DNA of 32,577 bases from an uncultured Bacillota bacterium (GCA_949289785.1 CASEOW010000025.1:1-32577), one strand, 5' to 3'; positions 14,366 to 23,726 are shown, counted from the first letter of the stretch. The notes: generated by a model from the letters alone, not told the origin. Program-made: numbers and translations.

Positions 14366-16969
14366 TTAATCTTCTAATTTTGCTCTTTCAGTTAATAATT
14401 TTTGATGAGTATTTCTATTATTTTCTAGTTTTATTTGTTCATTTTCTACAAGTTCTTTTGGAGCTTTAGCAACAAAACCTTGATTAGACAACATTTTTTC
14501 ACTTCTTGCAATTTCAAACTTAATATTTTCTATAGCTTTATCAAGAGTTTCCTTTTCTTTTTTGCTATCAATAAGTTGTCCCATAGGGATATAAATTTTA
14601 GTTTCTCCACTAATAATTTTCATCGTTCTTTCAAGTGGTTCACTAGAAATTATTTCACAATTTATTCCACCTGCCAAACGAGCAATTTCTGCAAGATTTT
14701 GTTTTAAAACAAAGTCTTCTTCATCTGTCATAAAATAAATTGAAGTTCTTTTATTATCTGGAACACCAGCCTCTGCCCTTGCATTTCTAATTGATTTAAT
14801 AATTTCTATAATTTTATCAAAATCGTTAACCAAAGATTTTAATTTTAATTTTTGAGGATAAGATGAAAGCATAATAGTTTTTTCGTGTTCAGGTATATTT
14901 TTATAAATATACTCTGTAACAAAAGGAATAAATGGATGGAACAATTTTAACAAATTTACAAGAACAAAATATAATACATTTTGAGTTCTTTCTTTTGCTT
15001 TTTCATTATCACCATACAAATCTACTTTACTAATTTCAATATAATAATCACAAAATTTTGAAATAGTAAATTCAATAAGGTTAATAACAGCATTACTAAA
15101 GGCATAATTATCAAGATTTTTGTTTACAGTTTTTATAAGTTTATCTAAATTGCTTAAAATCCATTTATCTTTATCTTTCAAGTCAAAAGTGTCTAAAGAC
15201 TTAATTTTTATATCTTGAACATTTTGTAATACAAATTTTGAAGCGTTATATAACTTGTTAATAAATATTTTAGCATCTTTTGCTTTTTCTTCACTATACT
15301 TAACATCGCCACCCATGCTCATACCATTAATTAAACTTAATCTCAAAGCATCAGCGCCATATTTTTCTATCATATCTATAGGGTCAATACCATTTCCTAG
15401 ATGTTTTGACATTTTCACGCCTTTTATATCTTTAACAAGACCATGAACAACAACATCTTTAAAAGGAACTTTTCCCATAAATTTAAGACCAGATACAACC
15501 ATTTTTGAAACCCAGAAAGTGATTATATCATAAGCAGTAACTAATGCACTTGTTGGATAATAATATTTCAAATCATCAGTTTCTTTTGGATAACCTAGAG
15601 TTGAGAAAGGCCAAAGTGCAGAAGAAAACCAAGTATCTAGAACATCTTCTTCTTGTGTTAATTTTTCATTATGACAATGAGGACATTTAGTAGGTTCTTC
15701 TTCACTTGCAAAAGTATGACCATTTTCACAAGTATAAACAGGGATTCTATGACCAAGCCAAATTTGTCTTGAAATGCACCAATCTTGAATATTTTCAAGC
15801 CAATTTAAATAAGTCTTTTCATATCTCTTAGGATGAAATTTTAGTTCGCCTTTTTTTACTGCCTCAATAGCAGGTTTTACTAATTTGTCCATTTTTACAA
15901 ACCATTGCATTGAAATTTTAGGCTCTGTAAAACTTCCACATCTTTCACAAGTTCCAACTTGATTTTTGTATTTTTCTTTTTTTACTAGATAACCACCTTC
16001 TTCAAGTGCTTTTTCAATAAATGGTCTTGCTTTAATTCTATCCATACCTGCAAACTTACCAGCAATTTCTGTAAGTTTTCCGTCATCATCAATACAAGTA
16101 ACAACTTCCAAATTATGTCTTAAGCCAACTTCATAATCATTAGGGTCATGAGCTGGAGTGATTTTAACTGCTCCTGTTCCAAATTCCATTTCACAATATT
16201 CATCACCTATAAGTTTTATTTTTTTATTAACAAGAGGCAAAATTAATTCTTTTCCAATCTTGTCTTTAAATCTAGGGTCATTAGGATTAACAGCAACAGC
16301 AGTATCACCAAAAATAGTTTCTGGTCTAGTAGTCGCACAAATAACTTCACCACTACCATCAGCAAAAGGATATCTAATATGCCATAAGAAAGTATTTTGA
16401 TTAATATGGACATTTTCATTATCAGAAATTGAAGTTTTACAACTTGGACAATAATTTACTACTCTTTTACCTTTATAAATAAGTCCTTCATTATAATATT
16501 GACAAAAAACATGTCTTACTGCATGATTTAAATTATCGTCCATTGTAAAAGCAAGTCTATTCCAATCGCAAGAAACACCTAGCTTTTTTATTTGGTCACA
16601 AATAACATGAGTATAATTTCTATACCAATCCCAACCACGCCTTAAAAAATCTTCTCGACCAACCATGTCTTTAGTCAAGCCATTTCTTTTTAAATCTTTT
16701 ACTAAAACTTGTTCTGTAGCTATAGCAGCATGATCAGTACCAGGCACCCAAAGAGCGTTAAAGCCTTGCATTCTTTTTCGTCTAATAATTATATCTTGCA
16801 AAGTATCATTTAGAGCATGTCCAACATGTGCTTTACCAGTTACATTTGGAGGAGGCATAACCATAGAGAAAGCCACCCTATTGTCAGGATTTGTATTAAA
16901 ATAATTGTTTTTAAGCCATTCATCATAAATAGAACTTTCAAATAACTCTGGTAAATAAGATTTATCCAT
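14366..16969 (-). CDS. valS: valine--tRNA ligase
   Basis: Charges tRNA-Val. PPPNVTGKAHVGHALND (39-55) holds the HIGH motif as HVGH, VPGTDHAAIATE is typical of ValS, and the editing domain contains WHIRYPFADG, ATTRPETIFGDTAVAV and ITPAHDPNDYEVG. KGVKMSKHLGNGIDP carries the KMSKS loop as KMSKH, a mild variant. Cys pairs (CPSC, CERC, CPHC) suggest bound zinc. The last 65 residues are the coiled-coil tRNA-binding tail (LDKAIENIKFEIARSEKML). At 867 aa the length is normal for Bacillota. AGGAG precedes the ATG. The leader from the promoter at 17023-17051 is only about 47 nt, too short for a T-box. Confidence 0.97.
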   Translation of the reverse strand: MDKSYLPELFESSIYDEWLKNNYFNTNPDNRVAFSMVMPPPNVTGKAHVGHALNDTLQDIIIRRKRMQGFNALWVPGTDHAAIATEQVLVKDLKRNGLTKDMVGREDFLRRGWDWYRNYTHVICDQIKKLGVSCDWNRLAFTMDDNLNHAVRHVFCQYYNEGLIYKGKRVVNYCPSCKTSISDNENVHINQNTFLWHIRYPFADGSGEVICATTRPETIFGDTAVAVNPNDPRFKDKIGKELILPLVNKKIKLIGDEYCEMEFGTGAVKITPAHDPNDYEVGLRHNLEVVTCIDDDGKLTEIAGKFAGMDRIKARPFIEKALEEGGYLVKKEKYKNQVGTCERCGSFTEPKISMQWFVKMDKLVKPAIEAVKKGELKFHPKRYEKTYLNWLENIQDWCISRQIWLGHRIPVYTCENGHTFASEEEPTKCPHCHNEKLTQEEDVLDTWFSSALWPFSTLGYPKETDDLKYYYPTSALVTAYDIITFWVSKMVVSGLKFMGKVPFKDVVVHGLVKDIKGVKMSKHLGNGIDPIDMIEKYGADALRLSLINGMSMGGDVKYSEEKAKDAKIFINKLYNASKFVLQNVQDIKIKSLDTFDLKDKDKWILSNLDKLIKTVNKNLDNYAFSNAVINLIEFTISKFCDYYIEISKVDLYGDNEKAKERTQNVLYFVLVNLLKLFHPFIPFVTEYIYKNIPEHEKTIMLSSYPQKLKLKSLVNDFDKIIEIIKSIRNARAEAGVPDNKRTSIYFMTDEEDFVLKQNLAEIARLAGGINCEIISSEPLERTMKIISGETKIYIPMGQLIDSKKEKETLDKAIENIKFEIARSEKMLSNQGFVAKAPKELVENEQIKLENNRNTHQKLLTERAKLED

Positions 16970-17022
16970 ATTTTCTCCTTAATAGTAATTAATTAACTAA
17001 ATATTTTCAGTCTTTATCAATG

Positions 17023-17051
17023 ATTATATTATAAATTCACATAAAATGCAA
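17023..17051 (-). promoter_or_regulatory. promoter of valS
   Basis: On the minus strand TTGCAT (17051-17046) and TATAAT (17028-17023) are 17 bp apart. The gene upstream ends at 17120 with no clear terminator hairpin, so read-through is also possible. Confidence 0.7.
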
Positions 17052-17119
17052 ACGAATAAATGTTATACATAAAAATAATACAGCTTTTTAAAGACTGGTT
17101 TTTATATAATTGATATTAA

Positions 17120-17695
17120 TTATTTTTGCAATGGTAAGAAACCACTATAGAATATTTTTTTCTCTTTATAAACAAAGAAATCACTTTCATCATCTTTGTT
17201 TTCTTCAATATCTTCTTTTAAAATACACAATCCACAAGTTAAATTAAAATTAAACTTTTTCGACATATTAAGAATTGTATTAAATGTTGAACCTGTAGAA
17301 AAAACATCATCTACAAAAACTACATTCTTTTTTTTAAGTTTAATTCTATCTAATTCTGTTATGTAATATTCACTTTTTCCTGAAGTAATACTCTCACTAT
17401 CAATTTTGACAGAATTTGCCATATAACATTTATGTTCTTTTCTTAAACAAACATAATCACAATTCAAATTATAAGCAACCTGTTGTGCAATTGGAAGTCC
17501 CTTTAATTCAGTAGTTAATATTACATCACAATTAATATCATATTTTTTCATTTTTTGAGTTAAATCATTTGCTGATTTTGTCAAAATTTTCATATCTCCA
17601 ACAGGATTAAATCCTGCAATCTTTACACCTGACGGAGCAATAACAATTGGCAAATATCTTCTTTCTCCTAAAATGTTTAATATGTAATTTTCCAT
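17120..17695 (-). CDS. phosphoribosyltransferase, adenine/xanthine type, 191 aa
   Basis: A type I phosphoribosyltransferase: VVFVDDVFSTGSTF (about 125-138) is the PRPP-binding loop with two adjacent acidic residues and a following STGST turn. TTELKGLPIAQQVA matches the segment of adenine and xanthine phosphoribosyltransferases where a Glu-x-x-Gly-x-Pro turn contacts the sugar, and CLRKEHK corresponds to the flexible loop (VRKxxK). It would salvage a purine base to the nucleotide in the cytoplasm. An ATG at 17695 lies nine bases after AGGAG and is preferred over the TTG two codons earlier, which is only three bases from that site. Which base it uses cannot be told. Confidence 0.85.
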   Translation of the reverse strand: MENYILNILGERRYLPIVIAPSGVKIAGFNPVGDMKILTKSANDLTQKMKKYDINCDVILTTELKGLPIAQQVAYNLNCDYVCLRKEHKCYMANSVKIDSESITSGKSEYYITELDRIKLKKKNVVFVDDVFSTGSTFNTILNMSKKFNFNLTCGLCILKEDIEENKDDESDFFVYKEKKIFYSGFLPLQK

Positions 17696-17725
17696 ATTCA
17701 ATTTCTCCTATTCACAAACAATATT

Positions 17726-17754
17726 AGTATATTACAATTTATTTAATTAAGCAA
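17726..17754 (-). promoter_or_regulatory. promoter of the phosphoribosyltransferase gene
   Basis: On the minus strand TTGCTT (17754-17749) and TATACT (17731-17726) are 17 bp apart. It is back to back with the plus-strand promoter at 17767-17794; the two -35 elements are only 12 bp apart, so the two units may influence each other. Confidence 0.65.
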
Positions 17755-17766
17755 CTAAAATTTTAT

Positions 17767-17794
17767 TTGAATTAAAGAAAAAATATGTTATACT
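17767..17794 (+). promoter_or_regulatory. promoter of the S51-type peptidase gene
   Basis: TTGAAT (17767-17772) and TATACT (17789-17794) are 16 bp apart, with a leader of about 33 nt. Confidence 0.62.
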
Positions 17795-17833
17795 TATATA
17801 GCTTAAAACAAAAAAATCAAAAGGCAGAAAATT

Positions 17834-18583
17834 ATGGAATATAAAAACTTAACTTTTTTCTTAGCTAGTTCACTATCAATGCATGATGAAGATGAATTTG
17901 GAAATAAATTTCCAAAAGCAATAGAAAACGAAAATCAAATTTTTGAAAATATAAAAAAAAATCTTACTGATACAAAATTATGTTTAATTATTTGCAACGA
18001 TCCTACAGATTATGAAAGAAATGATTATAAACTTAAAAGTGTTGAAGAAAGCTTTGCCCTATCAAACTTAAATTTTAATCAATATATTTTAATTGATAAT
18101 AGAAATATAGAAATTGCCCCATTAGTAATAAAAAAAGCAAATTTAATTTTATTAATGGGCGGAAAAATAATTTGTCAAAATGATTTTTTACAAAAAATAA
18201 AGTTCAAAGAAAGACTTAAATTTTCAAATGCAGTTGTTATTGGCGTAAGTGCTGGAGCTATGAACTTATGTAAGGGCGTTTTTAACTTTCCTGAAGAAAT
18301 TTCAGAAATTAATGAACAAAAAGAAGTAAAAGGATTAGGATTCTTTGATAAATATTTAATTCCTCATTTTGATGGAGATAATATGATTTATCAAATTCCA
18401 ACAGAAATTAATATTGTTAAAGAATATATTTTACCTTTTAGCAACAAAAATTCTTTATTAGGACTTCCAAATGGTTCTTATATAATGATAAAAGATAAAA
18501 ATTATAAAATCTATGGAACAAGTTATTTGATTGAAAATAATCAAGTAAAAAAAGAGATGAACGATTCTATTTTAGAAATTTAA
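17834..18583 (+). CDS. peptidase S51 (dipeptidase E/cyanophycinase-like) protein, 249 aa
   Basis: The central GVSAGAMN (137-144) is the nucleophile elbow with Ser139, and LILLMGGK (104-111) is the glycine-rich strand that precedes it in S51 enzymes. YLIPHFDGD at about 184 supplies the catalytic His, and the C-terminal LGLPNGSYIMIK matches the conserved strand. These proteins cleave Asp- or Glu-containing dipeptides in the cytoplasm, or cyanophycin. No signal peptide is seen. A weak AAAGG site precedes the ATG. Length is typical of PepE-like members (230-250 aa). It precedes metG, which has its own promoter, so they are probably separate units. Confidence 0.85.
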   Translation: MEYKNLTFFLASSLSMHDEDEFGNKFPKAIENENQIFENIKKNLTDTKLCLIICNDPTDYERNDYKLKSVEESFALSNLNFNQYILIDNRNIEIAPLVIKKANLILLMGGKIICQNDFLQKIKFKERLKFSNAVVIGVSAGAMNLCKGVFNFPEEISEINEQKEVKGLGFFDKYLIPHFDGDNMIYQIPTEINIVKEYILPFSNKNSLLGLPNGSYIMIKDKNYKIYGTSYLIENNQVKKEMNDSILEI

Positions 18584-18602
18584 AAGAAAAAATCATAAAA
18601 CT

Positions 18603-18631
18603 TTGACAAATCAATTGTTTTGTAATATACT
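18603..18631 (+). promoter_or_regulatory. consensus promoter of metG
   Basis: TTGACA (18603-18608) and TATACT (18626-18631) are 17 bp apart. The leader to the metG ATG is about 80 nt and too short for a T-box or S-box. Confidence 0.87.
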
Positions 18632-18718
18632 TAACCTGCTTTTTTAAAATAGATTTGATAATTTATAATTTAATCATATTAATTTAATTTTAAAAACTAA
18701 ATTTATTTCGGAGGAAAA

Positions 18719-20317
18719 ATGAAAAAAAATATTTTTATTGGCGGGGCATGGCCTTATGCAAATAACTCTCTTCATGTTGGACACCTTGCAGCATTATTAC
18801 CTGCTGATGTTATAGCAAGATATTATAGAATACATGGTGATAATGTAATTTATGTTTCAGGAACAGATTCTCACGGCACTCCTATTACAGTAAGAGCAAA
18901 AAAAGAAAATGTTTCACCTGAAAGCATTGCTAAAAAATATCATGAAGAATTTGTAAAAAATTTTAATGACTTAGACTTTTCTTATGACCTTTATACAAAT
19001 ACAATGACAGAATATCATGCTGAACATGTTAGAGAATATCTTTTAAAAATGTTCAAAAATGGTTACATTTATGAAAAAGAAGAATTACAAGATTTTTGTC
19101 CTGTTTGCAACACTTTTTTATCAGATAGAGAAATAATCGGAACCTGTCCTCATTGTCATGGAGTTGCAAAGGGAGATCAATGTGATAATTGCCTTGCCAC
19201 TCTTAGTGCTAAAGAAGTATTAGACAAAAAATGTAGCATTTGTGGTTCAGAAACTATAGAAAAACCAAATAAACATCTATATTTTGCACTTTCAAAATTT
19301 CAAGATAAAATTAAGAAATTAACAGATGAACATTCAAATATTTGGAGATACAATGCAGTTAATGAAACTTATAAATTTCTTGATATGGGACTTATAGATA
19401 GAGCTGTAACAAGACAACTTGACTGGGGAATTGATGTTCCTTTTGATAACTATCAGGATAAAAAAATATATGTTTGGATTGAAGCAGTGTTAGGATATTT
19501 AACTGCAGGCAATAAAGTTGCTGATGAAAAAGGTATTGATTTTAAAGAATTTATAAAAAGTGGCAATGTTACATCTTATTATGTTCATGGAAAAGATAAT
19601 ATACCTTTCCACACTGTAATCTACCCTTCTCTTATAATGGCAATTAATGACAATATTAATCTTCCAGACCATATTATATCAAGTGAATATGTGAATATGA
19701 ACAACGAAAAAATGTCTAAGAGCAAAGGAAACCTTATAAGTATTAACGAACTTGTTTCACTATATGATAAAGATTCAATAAGATATAATATTCTTGCAAA
19801 TGGTCCAGAAAATAAAGATACCAACTTCTCAACTGAAGATTTTATACAAAATCACAATAAATTCTTAGTTGGGGTTTTAGGAAATTTTGTCAATAGAAAT
19901 CTTTCTTTCTTAAATAAAAAGTTTGAAGGTAAAATTGCTGAAGGTAAAATTGATGAAAATATTAAAAATCTCACAATAAATTGTTATGAAGTTATAGGCA
20001 ATTTAATTGAAAAAGGAAAAATTAAACTTGCAATTGAAAAAGCTTTCGATTATGTTAGCGAAGGCAATAGATATTATTCAGATAGAAAACCTTGGGAACA
20101 AGTTAACAATGATATAGAAGAATTTAATAACACCACCTATACTTGCATTTATATGATGGCTAACATGGCTAACCTTCTATACCCATTTATTCCATCTACT
20201 TGTGAAAAAATTAAAGAAAAGTTAGGATTAACTTACAATCCAAGTTGGTCAGAAGCAACAATTAGTGGTCCATTACAAGTAAAAAATTGTGATATTTTAT
20301 TTGCTCGCATACAATAA
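18719..20317 (+). CDS. metG: methionine--tRNA ligase, 532 aa, short form with zinc domain
   Basis: Charges tRNA-Met for initiation and elongation. GGAWPYANNSLHVGH (8-22) holds the HIGH motif as HVGH, and YVSGTDSHGTPI is typical of MetRS. Four Cys pairs (CPVC, CPHC, CDNC, CSIC) between residues about 130 and 180 form the double zinc knuckle. KHLYFALS and YVWIEAVLGYLTAG are conserved substrate regions, and NEKMSKSKGN is the KMSKS loop. The protein ends after the anticodon-binding helices, without the C-terminal dimerisation domain of about 100 residues found in many Bacillota, so it is probably a monomer. CGGAGG precedes the ATG by the right distance. Confidence 0.97.
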   Translation: MKKNIFIGGAWPYANNSLHVGHLAALLPADVIARYYRIHGDNVIYVSGTDSHGTPITVRAKKENVSPESIAKKYHEEFVKNFNDLDFSYDLYTNTMTEYHAEHVREYLLKMFKNGYIYEKEELQDFCPVCNTFLSDREIIGTCPHCHGVAKGDQCDNCLATLSAKEVLDKKCSICGSETIEKPNKHLYFALSKFQDKIKKLTDEHSNIWRYNAVNETYKFLDMGLIDRAVTRQLDWGIDVPFDNYQDKKIYVWIEAVLGYLTAGNKVADEKGIDFKEFIKSGNVTSYYVHGKDNIPFHTVIYPSLIMAINDNINLPDHIISSEYVNMNNEKMSKSKGNLISINELVSLYDKDSIRYNILANGPENKDTNFSTEDFIQNHNKFLVGVLGNFVNRNLSFLNKKFEGKIAEGKIDENIKNLTINCYEVIGNLIEKGKIKLAIEKAFDYVSEGNRYYSDRKPWEQVNNDIEEFNNTTYTCIYMMANMANLLYPFIPSTCEKIKEKLGLTYNPSWSEATISGPLQVKNCDILFARIQ

Positions 20318-20331
20318 TTTTGTAATAAAAT

Positions 20332-20370
20332 AATAAAAAATCTAAGAAATTGCCCTAGATTTTTTATTAT
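20332..20370 (+). terminator. intrinsic terminator after metG
   Basis: AATAAAAAATCTA (20332-20344) and TAGATTTTTTATT (20356-20368) pair around an eleven-base loop, with further T residues after the stem. Confidence 0.85.
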
Positions 20371-20627
20371 TTTTTTTAAAAGTTTTAAAAATTTCAACCT
20401 CTAATCTTTTATTTTTTTTATTTATGTGTTATAATCTTGCTATTGTTTTCAGTTTATAATATTAATTATCAACTTATTGAAAGCACTATTTATATAATGT
20501 TTATATTTACAAAATTTATAGTATTATAGGTTATAAAAAAGTATAACTATAATTTATGTAAAAAATATTTAGAATAATTAATATTAAAAATATTTAAAAA
20601 TTATAGAAAATTAAATTTTGAGGATTT
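20371..20627 (+). other. intergenic leader before the MATE-like gene
   Basis: An extended -10 element, TG-t-TATAAT (20427-20435), is the best promoter candidate, without a good -35. It would give an untranslated leader of about 185 nt, long for this window. A near-perfect inverted repeat, TTATAGGTTATA and TATAACTATAA (20524-20552), lies in the leader. No open frame or known riboswitch core is visible. Confidence 0.4.
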
Positions 20628-21875
20628 ATGAAAAGACTTTTTACAATTGGTAGCGGATTTTTTATTTACTCAATTATACCTATAGCATCATGGTTGGTTT
20701 TAGCACTAATATTAGGTGATAGTAGAATAACCAATGTATTTTCATTGACTTATGCAATACAATTTGTTTGGAGCATTTTAAAATATTTTTTTGCAAGTGG
20801 TGCAAATATTAGAAAGGAAAAAGAACAAGATAACAATGCTGTTTGGAATAGTATTTTTTGGGGAGTGATTTTTTCAACTATCATCTTTTGTGTACCTATC
20901 ATTTTAGTAGATAATTATATCTCATTTTTTGGGCAAGATGTCGAATTTTATAAAATGTTCGTATTATATAGTTTAATGCAATTATACTTGCAAATTTTAT
21001 TTTCTTTAATAATAGAAAAATTATATTTTGAAGACAAAGACAAAGAAGCCAATATTCATTTGATAGTTTTTAATTTATTAAACTTTTGTGTTTTAATTTT
21101 ATCTTGCTTATTTATAAATACAACATGGATTGCCCTTTTAATAACAATTCTAACTCTATTAATCTATGTAATATTTTTGTATATAAAAGAATTTCAAAAA
21201 TTTAAAATTTCTTTTAATTTTATAAAAAACTTTAAATATGAATCTGCAAATATAGTTTCAAGCCTTTTTATGATGCTAATATATTTATTTGGTTTTAAAA
21301 ACGCATTTTCTGCTGGAACAGAATACGTTCTTGCTTTAAATTTTGTAGGATTATGTACTGATACACAATGGGACACTATGAATGCAATAAGCACAGCTGC
21401 TAAAGTAGACATATCAAAAAATAGATTTCAATATAGAAAATTTTTAAAAGAATCTTATATTTTTGGAATTTGTATAATTTTTACTAGTATTATAATGTTT
21501 TTCTCATTATTTAGCTTCTATGACATTATTTTAAAAATAGCAATTATTTATTTAATTTTACAAATTTCAGACATGATATTTAATCCATATAGAACTATTA
21601 TAGATGTCTATACTCAACTAGAATATTCCCCTACTTTGAATACAATTATAAACTTAACATTAAAAGTAGTAAGATTTTTAATATCATTATTTTTAATATC
21701 TCCTTATTGTGCAGATATTGCACAATTAATACAAGGTATGCTTACTTTTATTGTTTATTTGATAATTAGATTTACTCAATATAAATTTTTAGACGGCAAA
21801 TTAATAGTTAAAAAAAATTTAATAAATAATCAAATCCCAAAAGAGGAAATTAAAAAAGATTTAGAAAATAATTAA
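20628..21875 (+). CDS. MATE-like multi-pass membrane protein, 415 aa
   Basis: About twelve hydrophobic segments are spaced through the protein, with Lys-rich loops and no signal peptidase site. The first helix pair, the ALILGDSRITNVFSLTYAIQFV segment (here named by its ends), and the tandem six-helix layout resemble multidrug/MOP-superfamily exporters (MATE, MurJ or Wzx). I see no motif that identifies the substrate, so export of drugs, lipid-linked sugars or ions all remain possible. Length (415 aa) is slightly short for MATE (440-460). The Shine-Dalgarno is weak (TGAGGATTT). It is followed at once by a bidirectional terminator that includes its stop codon. Confidence 0.7.
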   Translation: MKRLFTIGSGFFIYSIIPIASWLVLALILGDSRITNVFSLTYAIQFVWSILKYFFASGANIRKEKEQDNNAVWNSIFWGVIFSTIIFCVPIILVDNYISFFGQDVEFYKMFVLYSLMQLYLQILFSLIIEKLYFEDKDKEANIHLIVFNLLNFCVLILSCLFINTTWIALLITILTLLIYVIFLYIKEFQKFKISFNFIKNFKYESANIVSSLFMMLIYLFGFKNAFSAGTEYVLALNFVGLCTDTQWDTMNAISTAAKVDISKNRFQYRKFLKESYIFGICIIFTSIIMFFSLFSFYDIILKIAIIYLILQISDMIFNPYRTIIDVYTQLEYSPTLNTIINLTLKVVRFLISLFLISPYCADIAQLIQGMLTFIVYLIIRFTQYKFLDGKLIVKKNLINNQIPKEEIKKDLENN

Positions 21876-21890
21876 TTCTAAATCTTTTTT
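21852..21890. terminator. bidirectional intrinsic terminator spanning a stop codon
   Basis: AAAAAAGATTTAGAA (21852-21866) and TTCTAAATCTTTTTT (21876-21890) form a perfect 15-base stem. The stop codon of the membrane-protein gene (21873-21875) lies in the loop, and the opposite gene ends at 21913, so one hairpin serves both. Confidence 0.9.
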
Positions 21891-21912
21891 ATAATTCATA
21901 TATCAACTTTTA

Positions 21913-22800
21913 TTATATAAAATAATCTTTTTCTTCAAACTGACTTAATAAATAATTAGGTATATTTAAATTGTTATTATTGCCTGTAGCAATTTGACAA
22001 TTTCTATTTATACCATGATAATCAGAACCACCTGTTATTAATAAATTATTATCCATACAATACTTAATCAATAATTCACTTTGCCGTTTTGTAAAATCTG
22101 AATAATAACATTCAATTCCGTCAATGTTACCTAATTTTATAATTTCTTCTATTTCAAGTAATGTATTATTAAATCCATAAATCCAAGCATGTGCAATTAT
22201 TGATTTTCCACCAGCATTATGAATTGCATTAGAAACTTCGTTCACTGAAGGATAATACTTAGAAAAATCAATATAAAAAGGACTATTAGAATTACAAACA
22301 CAAAGTCTATAAAATTTTTTGTAATCGTTCCATATTTCAGGACTGAAGAATTTTTCATTTTCAGGAAAAGACTGAATATTATCTTTAAAAAATGGTTTTA
22401 CAAAAGCTAATGATTTGTCAGCTTTTAAATTTTCTTTAGTTTTTATACCTAGTTTTTTGCAAATACTAATTAAATAATCAAATTGATTTTGTAAATTTTC
22501 AATTTGCTTTTCTAAATTAAAATTTATTTCTAAAAATGTTTTAAATTTTTCAAAATCAATTCCATATCCTAAAAGCTCAATTTGTTTTCCTTTGTATCCA
22601 CAATATATCTCAACACCTTTTAAAATCTTACCTTTAAAATAATTTTTAATATTTATAGATTTTAAATAATAATAAGCATCGATATTTATATGATCAGTTA
22701 TTGATATTACACTAGCACCAGATTTTTGTGCGTCTATAAGTAATTGTTCTACACTACTTGCACCATCTGAAAAATTGGTATGAGTATGTAAATCTATCAT
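21913..22800 (-). CDS. PHP-domain metal-dependent phosphoesterase, 295 aa
   Basis: MIDLHTHTNFSDG at the N-terminus gives the first PHP metal ligands (H5, H7), ISITDHIN the second Asp-His, KGVEIYC the Glu, SIIAHAWIYG the third His set, and ITGGSDYHG the last Asp-His. This is the layout of the YciV/TrpH-type phosphoesterases (RNase AM), which act on 3',5'-bisphosphates or the 5' ends of RNA, although it could be a different phosphoesterase. It is cytoplasmic and of normal length. The gene lies 38 bp after an ATP-grasp gene and probably shares its transcript, promoter at 23698-23726. It ends at a shared terminator. Confidence 0.87.
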   Translation of the reverse strand: MIDLHTHTNFSDGASSVEQLLIDAQKSGASVISITDHINIDAYYYLKSINIKNYFKGKILKGVEIYCGYKGKQIELLGYGIDFEKFKTFLEINFNLEKQIENLQNQFDYLISICKKLGIKTKENLKADKSLAFVKPFFKDNIQSFPENEKFFSPEIWNDYKKFYRLCVCNSNSPFYIDFSKYYPSVNEVSNAIHNAGGKSIIAHAWIYGFNNTLLEIEEIIKLGNIDGIECYYSDFTKRQSELLIKYCMDNNLLITGGSDYHGINRNCQIATGNNNNLNIPNYLLSQFEEKDYFI

Positions 22801-22838
22801 AAAATCTTTATCCTTTTAATTCATCTTTTGTTAATTTT

Positions 22839-23681
22839 TTAAAGTTTATTGTTTAGAGAATTGTAGTAACAATAAACAGCATTTTTAAAATTCTTTAAAA
22901 ATTTATTTAGCGTTTTTTTATGAAGTAAAGGTAAACTCATATTAGGATTGGAGTCTGCCATTTCAAGCATTATTAATTTGTCATCATTTAACTTTAAAAA
23001 ATCTATTCTTCCAAACCCACAAGATAAATTATTTAATTTTACAAAAATAGTTGCTTCTTTAATTTCTTCATCACTTGCAATATATTCTTTAGGCTTTGGA
23101 TAATTAGGCCACTTGCTAGGAGTATATTCTAAAGCATACTGAAATTCATCATTAACGAAATACATTTGCACTTCTGATTTAAAATTTAATTTAGGTTGTA
23201 AGATTTCATCTTTTAAAGTTGTTTTACTAGCTTGTTCAAAATTTAATATTTGCATATCAAAACCATCATAACCTATTATTGGCTTTTTAATATATTTATC
23301 AGACTTTGGCAATAAATTAAAATCATTAATATTATTAATTGATGGCACAACATTATACCCTTTTTTAAATAAATCAACTAATATATTTTTTCCATTTTTT
23401 GAAAATTGTAATTTACCATCCATTGTATTAATTAGTATTAATTTTGTTTTTTTTATAAAATTATAAAATTTTTCTTCTTCTAAAAAATAATTTTTATAAG
23501 TTCTTTCGTTTAAATCCCAAGCATTTTTTAATAATATTATACCATAATTTTTCAAAGTATTTTCTTCTGCTGGAAAATTAAGTAAATCCACTTTATTCCC
23601 ATCTTCTGCAAATGATTTGGCTAATATAAAATCTTCTTGACAACAATCATCAGCAAAGTTTGTTAAAATTGCAATTTTCAT
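22839..23681 (-). CDS. ATP-grasp (RimK/glutathione synthetase-like) protein, 280 aa
   Basis: The layout fits an ATP-grasp ligase: an N-terminal pre-ATP domain (MKIAILTNFADDC), then YIKKPIIGYDGFDMQIL, which supplies the ATP-binding Lys and Gly-rich loop, LQPKLNFKSEVQMYFVN (conserved Q/E before strand), and a C-terminal FGRIDFLKLNDDKLIMLEMADSNP with metal-binding D, E and N. Such enzymes join a carboxylate to an amine using ATP, for example in peptide or tripeptide synthesis; the substrate is unknown. I start it at 23681 (MKIAIL), where AAAGGAG lies just upstream. It is divergent from a LysR regulator gene and is followed by a PHP phosphoesterase, a common arrangement for a regulated biosynthetic unit. 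Confidence 0.82.
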   Translation of the reverse strand: MKIAILTNFADDCCQEDFILAKSFAEDGNKVDLLNFPAEENTLKNYGIILLKNAWDLNERTYKNYFLEEEKFYNFIKKTKLILINTMDGKLQFSKNGKNILVDLFKKGYNVVPSINNINDFNLLPKSDKYIKKPIIGYDGFDMQILNFEQASKTTLKDEILQPKLNFKSEVQMYFVNDEFQYALEYTPSKWPNYPKPKEYIASDEEIKEATIFVKLNNLSCGFGRIDFLKLNDDKLIMLEMADSNPNMSLPLLHKKTLNKFLKNFKNAVYCYYNSLNNKL

Positions 23682-23697
23682 TTTTACTCCTTTTATT

Positions 23698-23726
23698 AGA
23701 TTACATACATTTTTAAAAAGTGTCAA
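23698..23726 (-). promoter_or_regulatory. promoter of the ATP-grasp/PHP operon
   Basis: On the minus strand TTGACA (23726-23721) and TAATCT (23703-23698) are 17 bp apart. The element lies in the 176 bp region shared with the divergent LysR gene, a usual place for LysR control. Confidence 0.66.

Noticed and set aside
17090..17120. Possible terminator between the phosphoribosyltransferase gene and valS
   Set aside because: Only a weak CAG/CTG-type pairing is present, with no convincing stem or U-tract.
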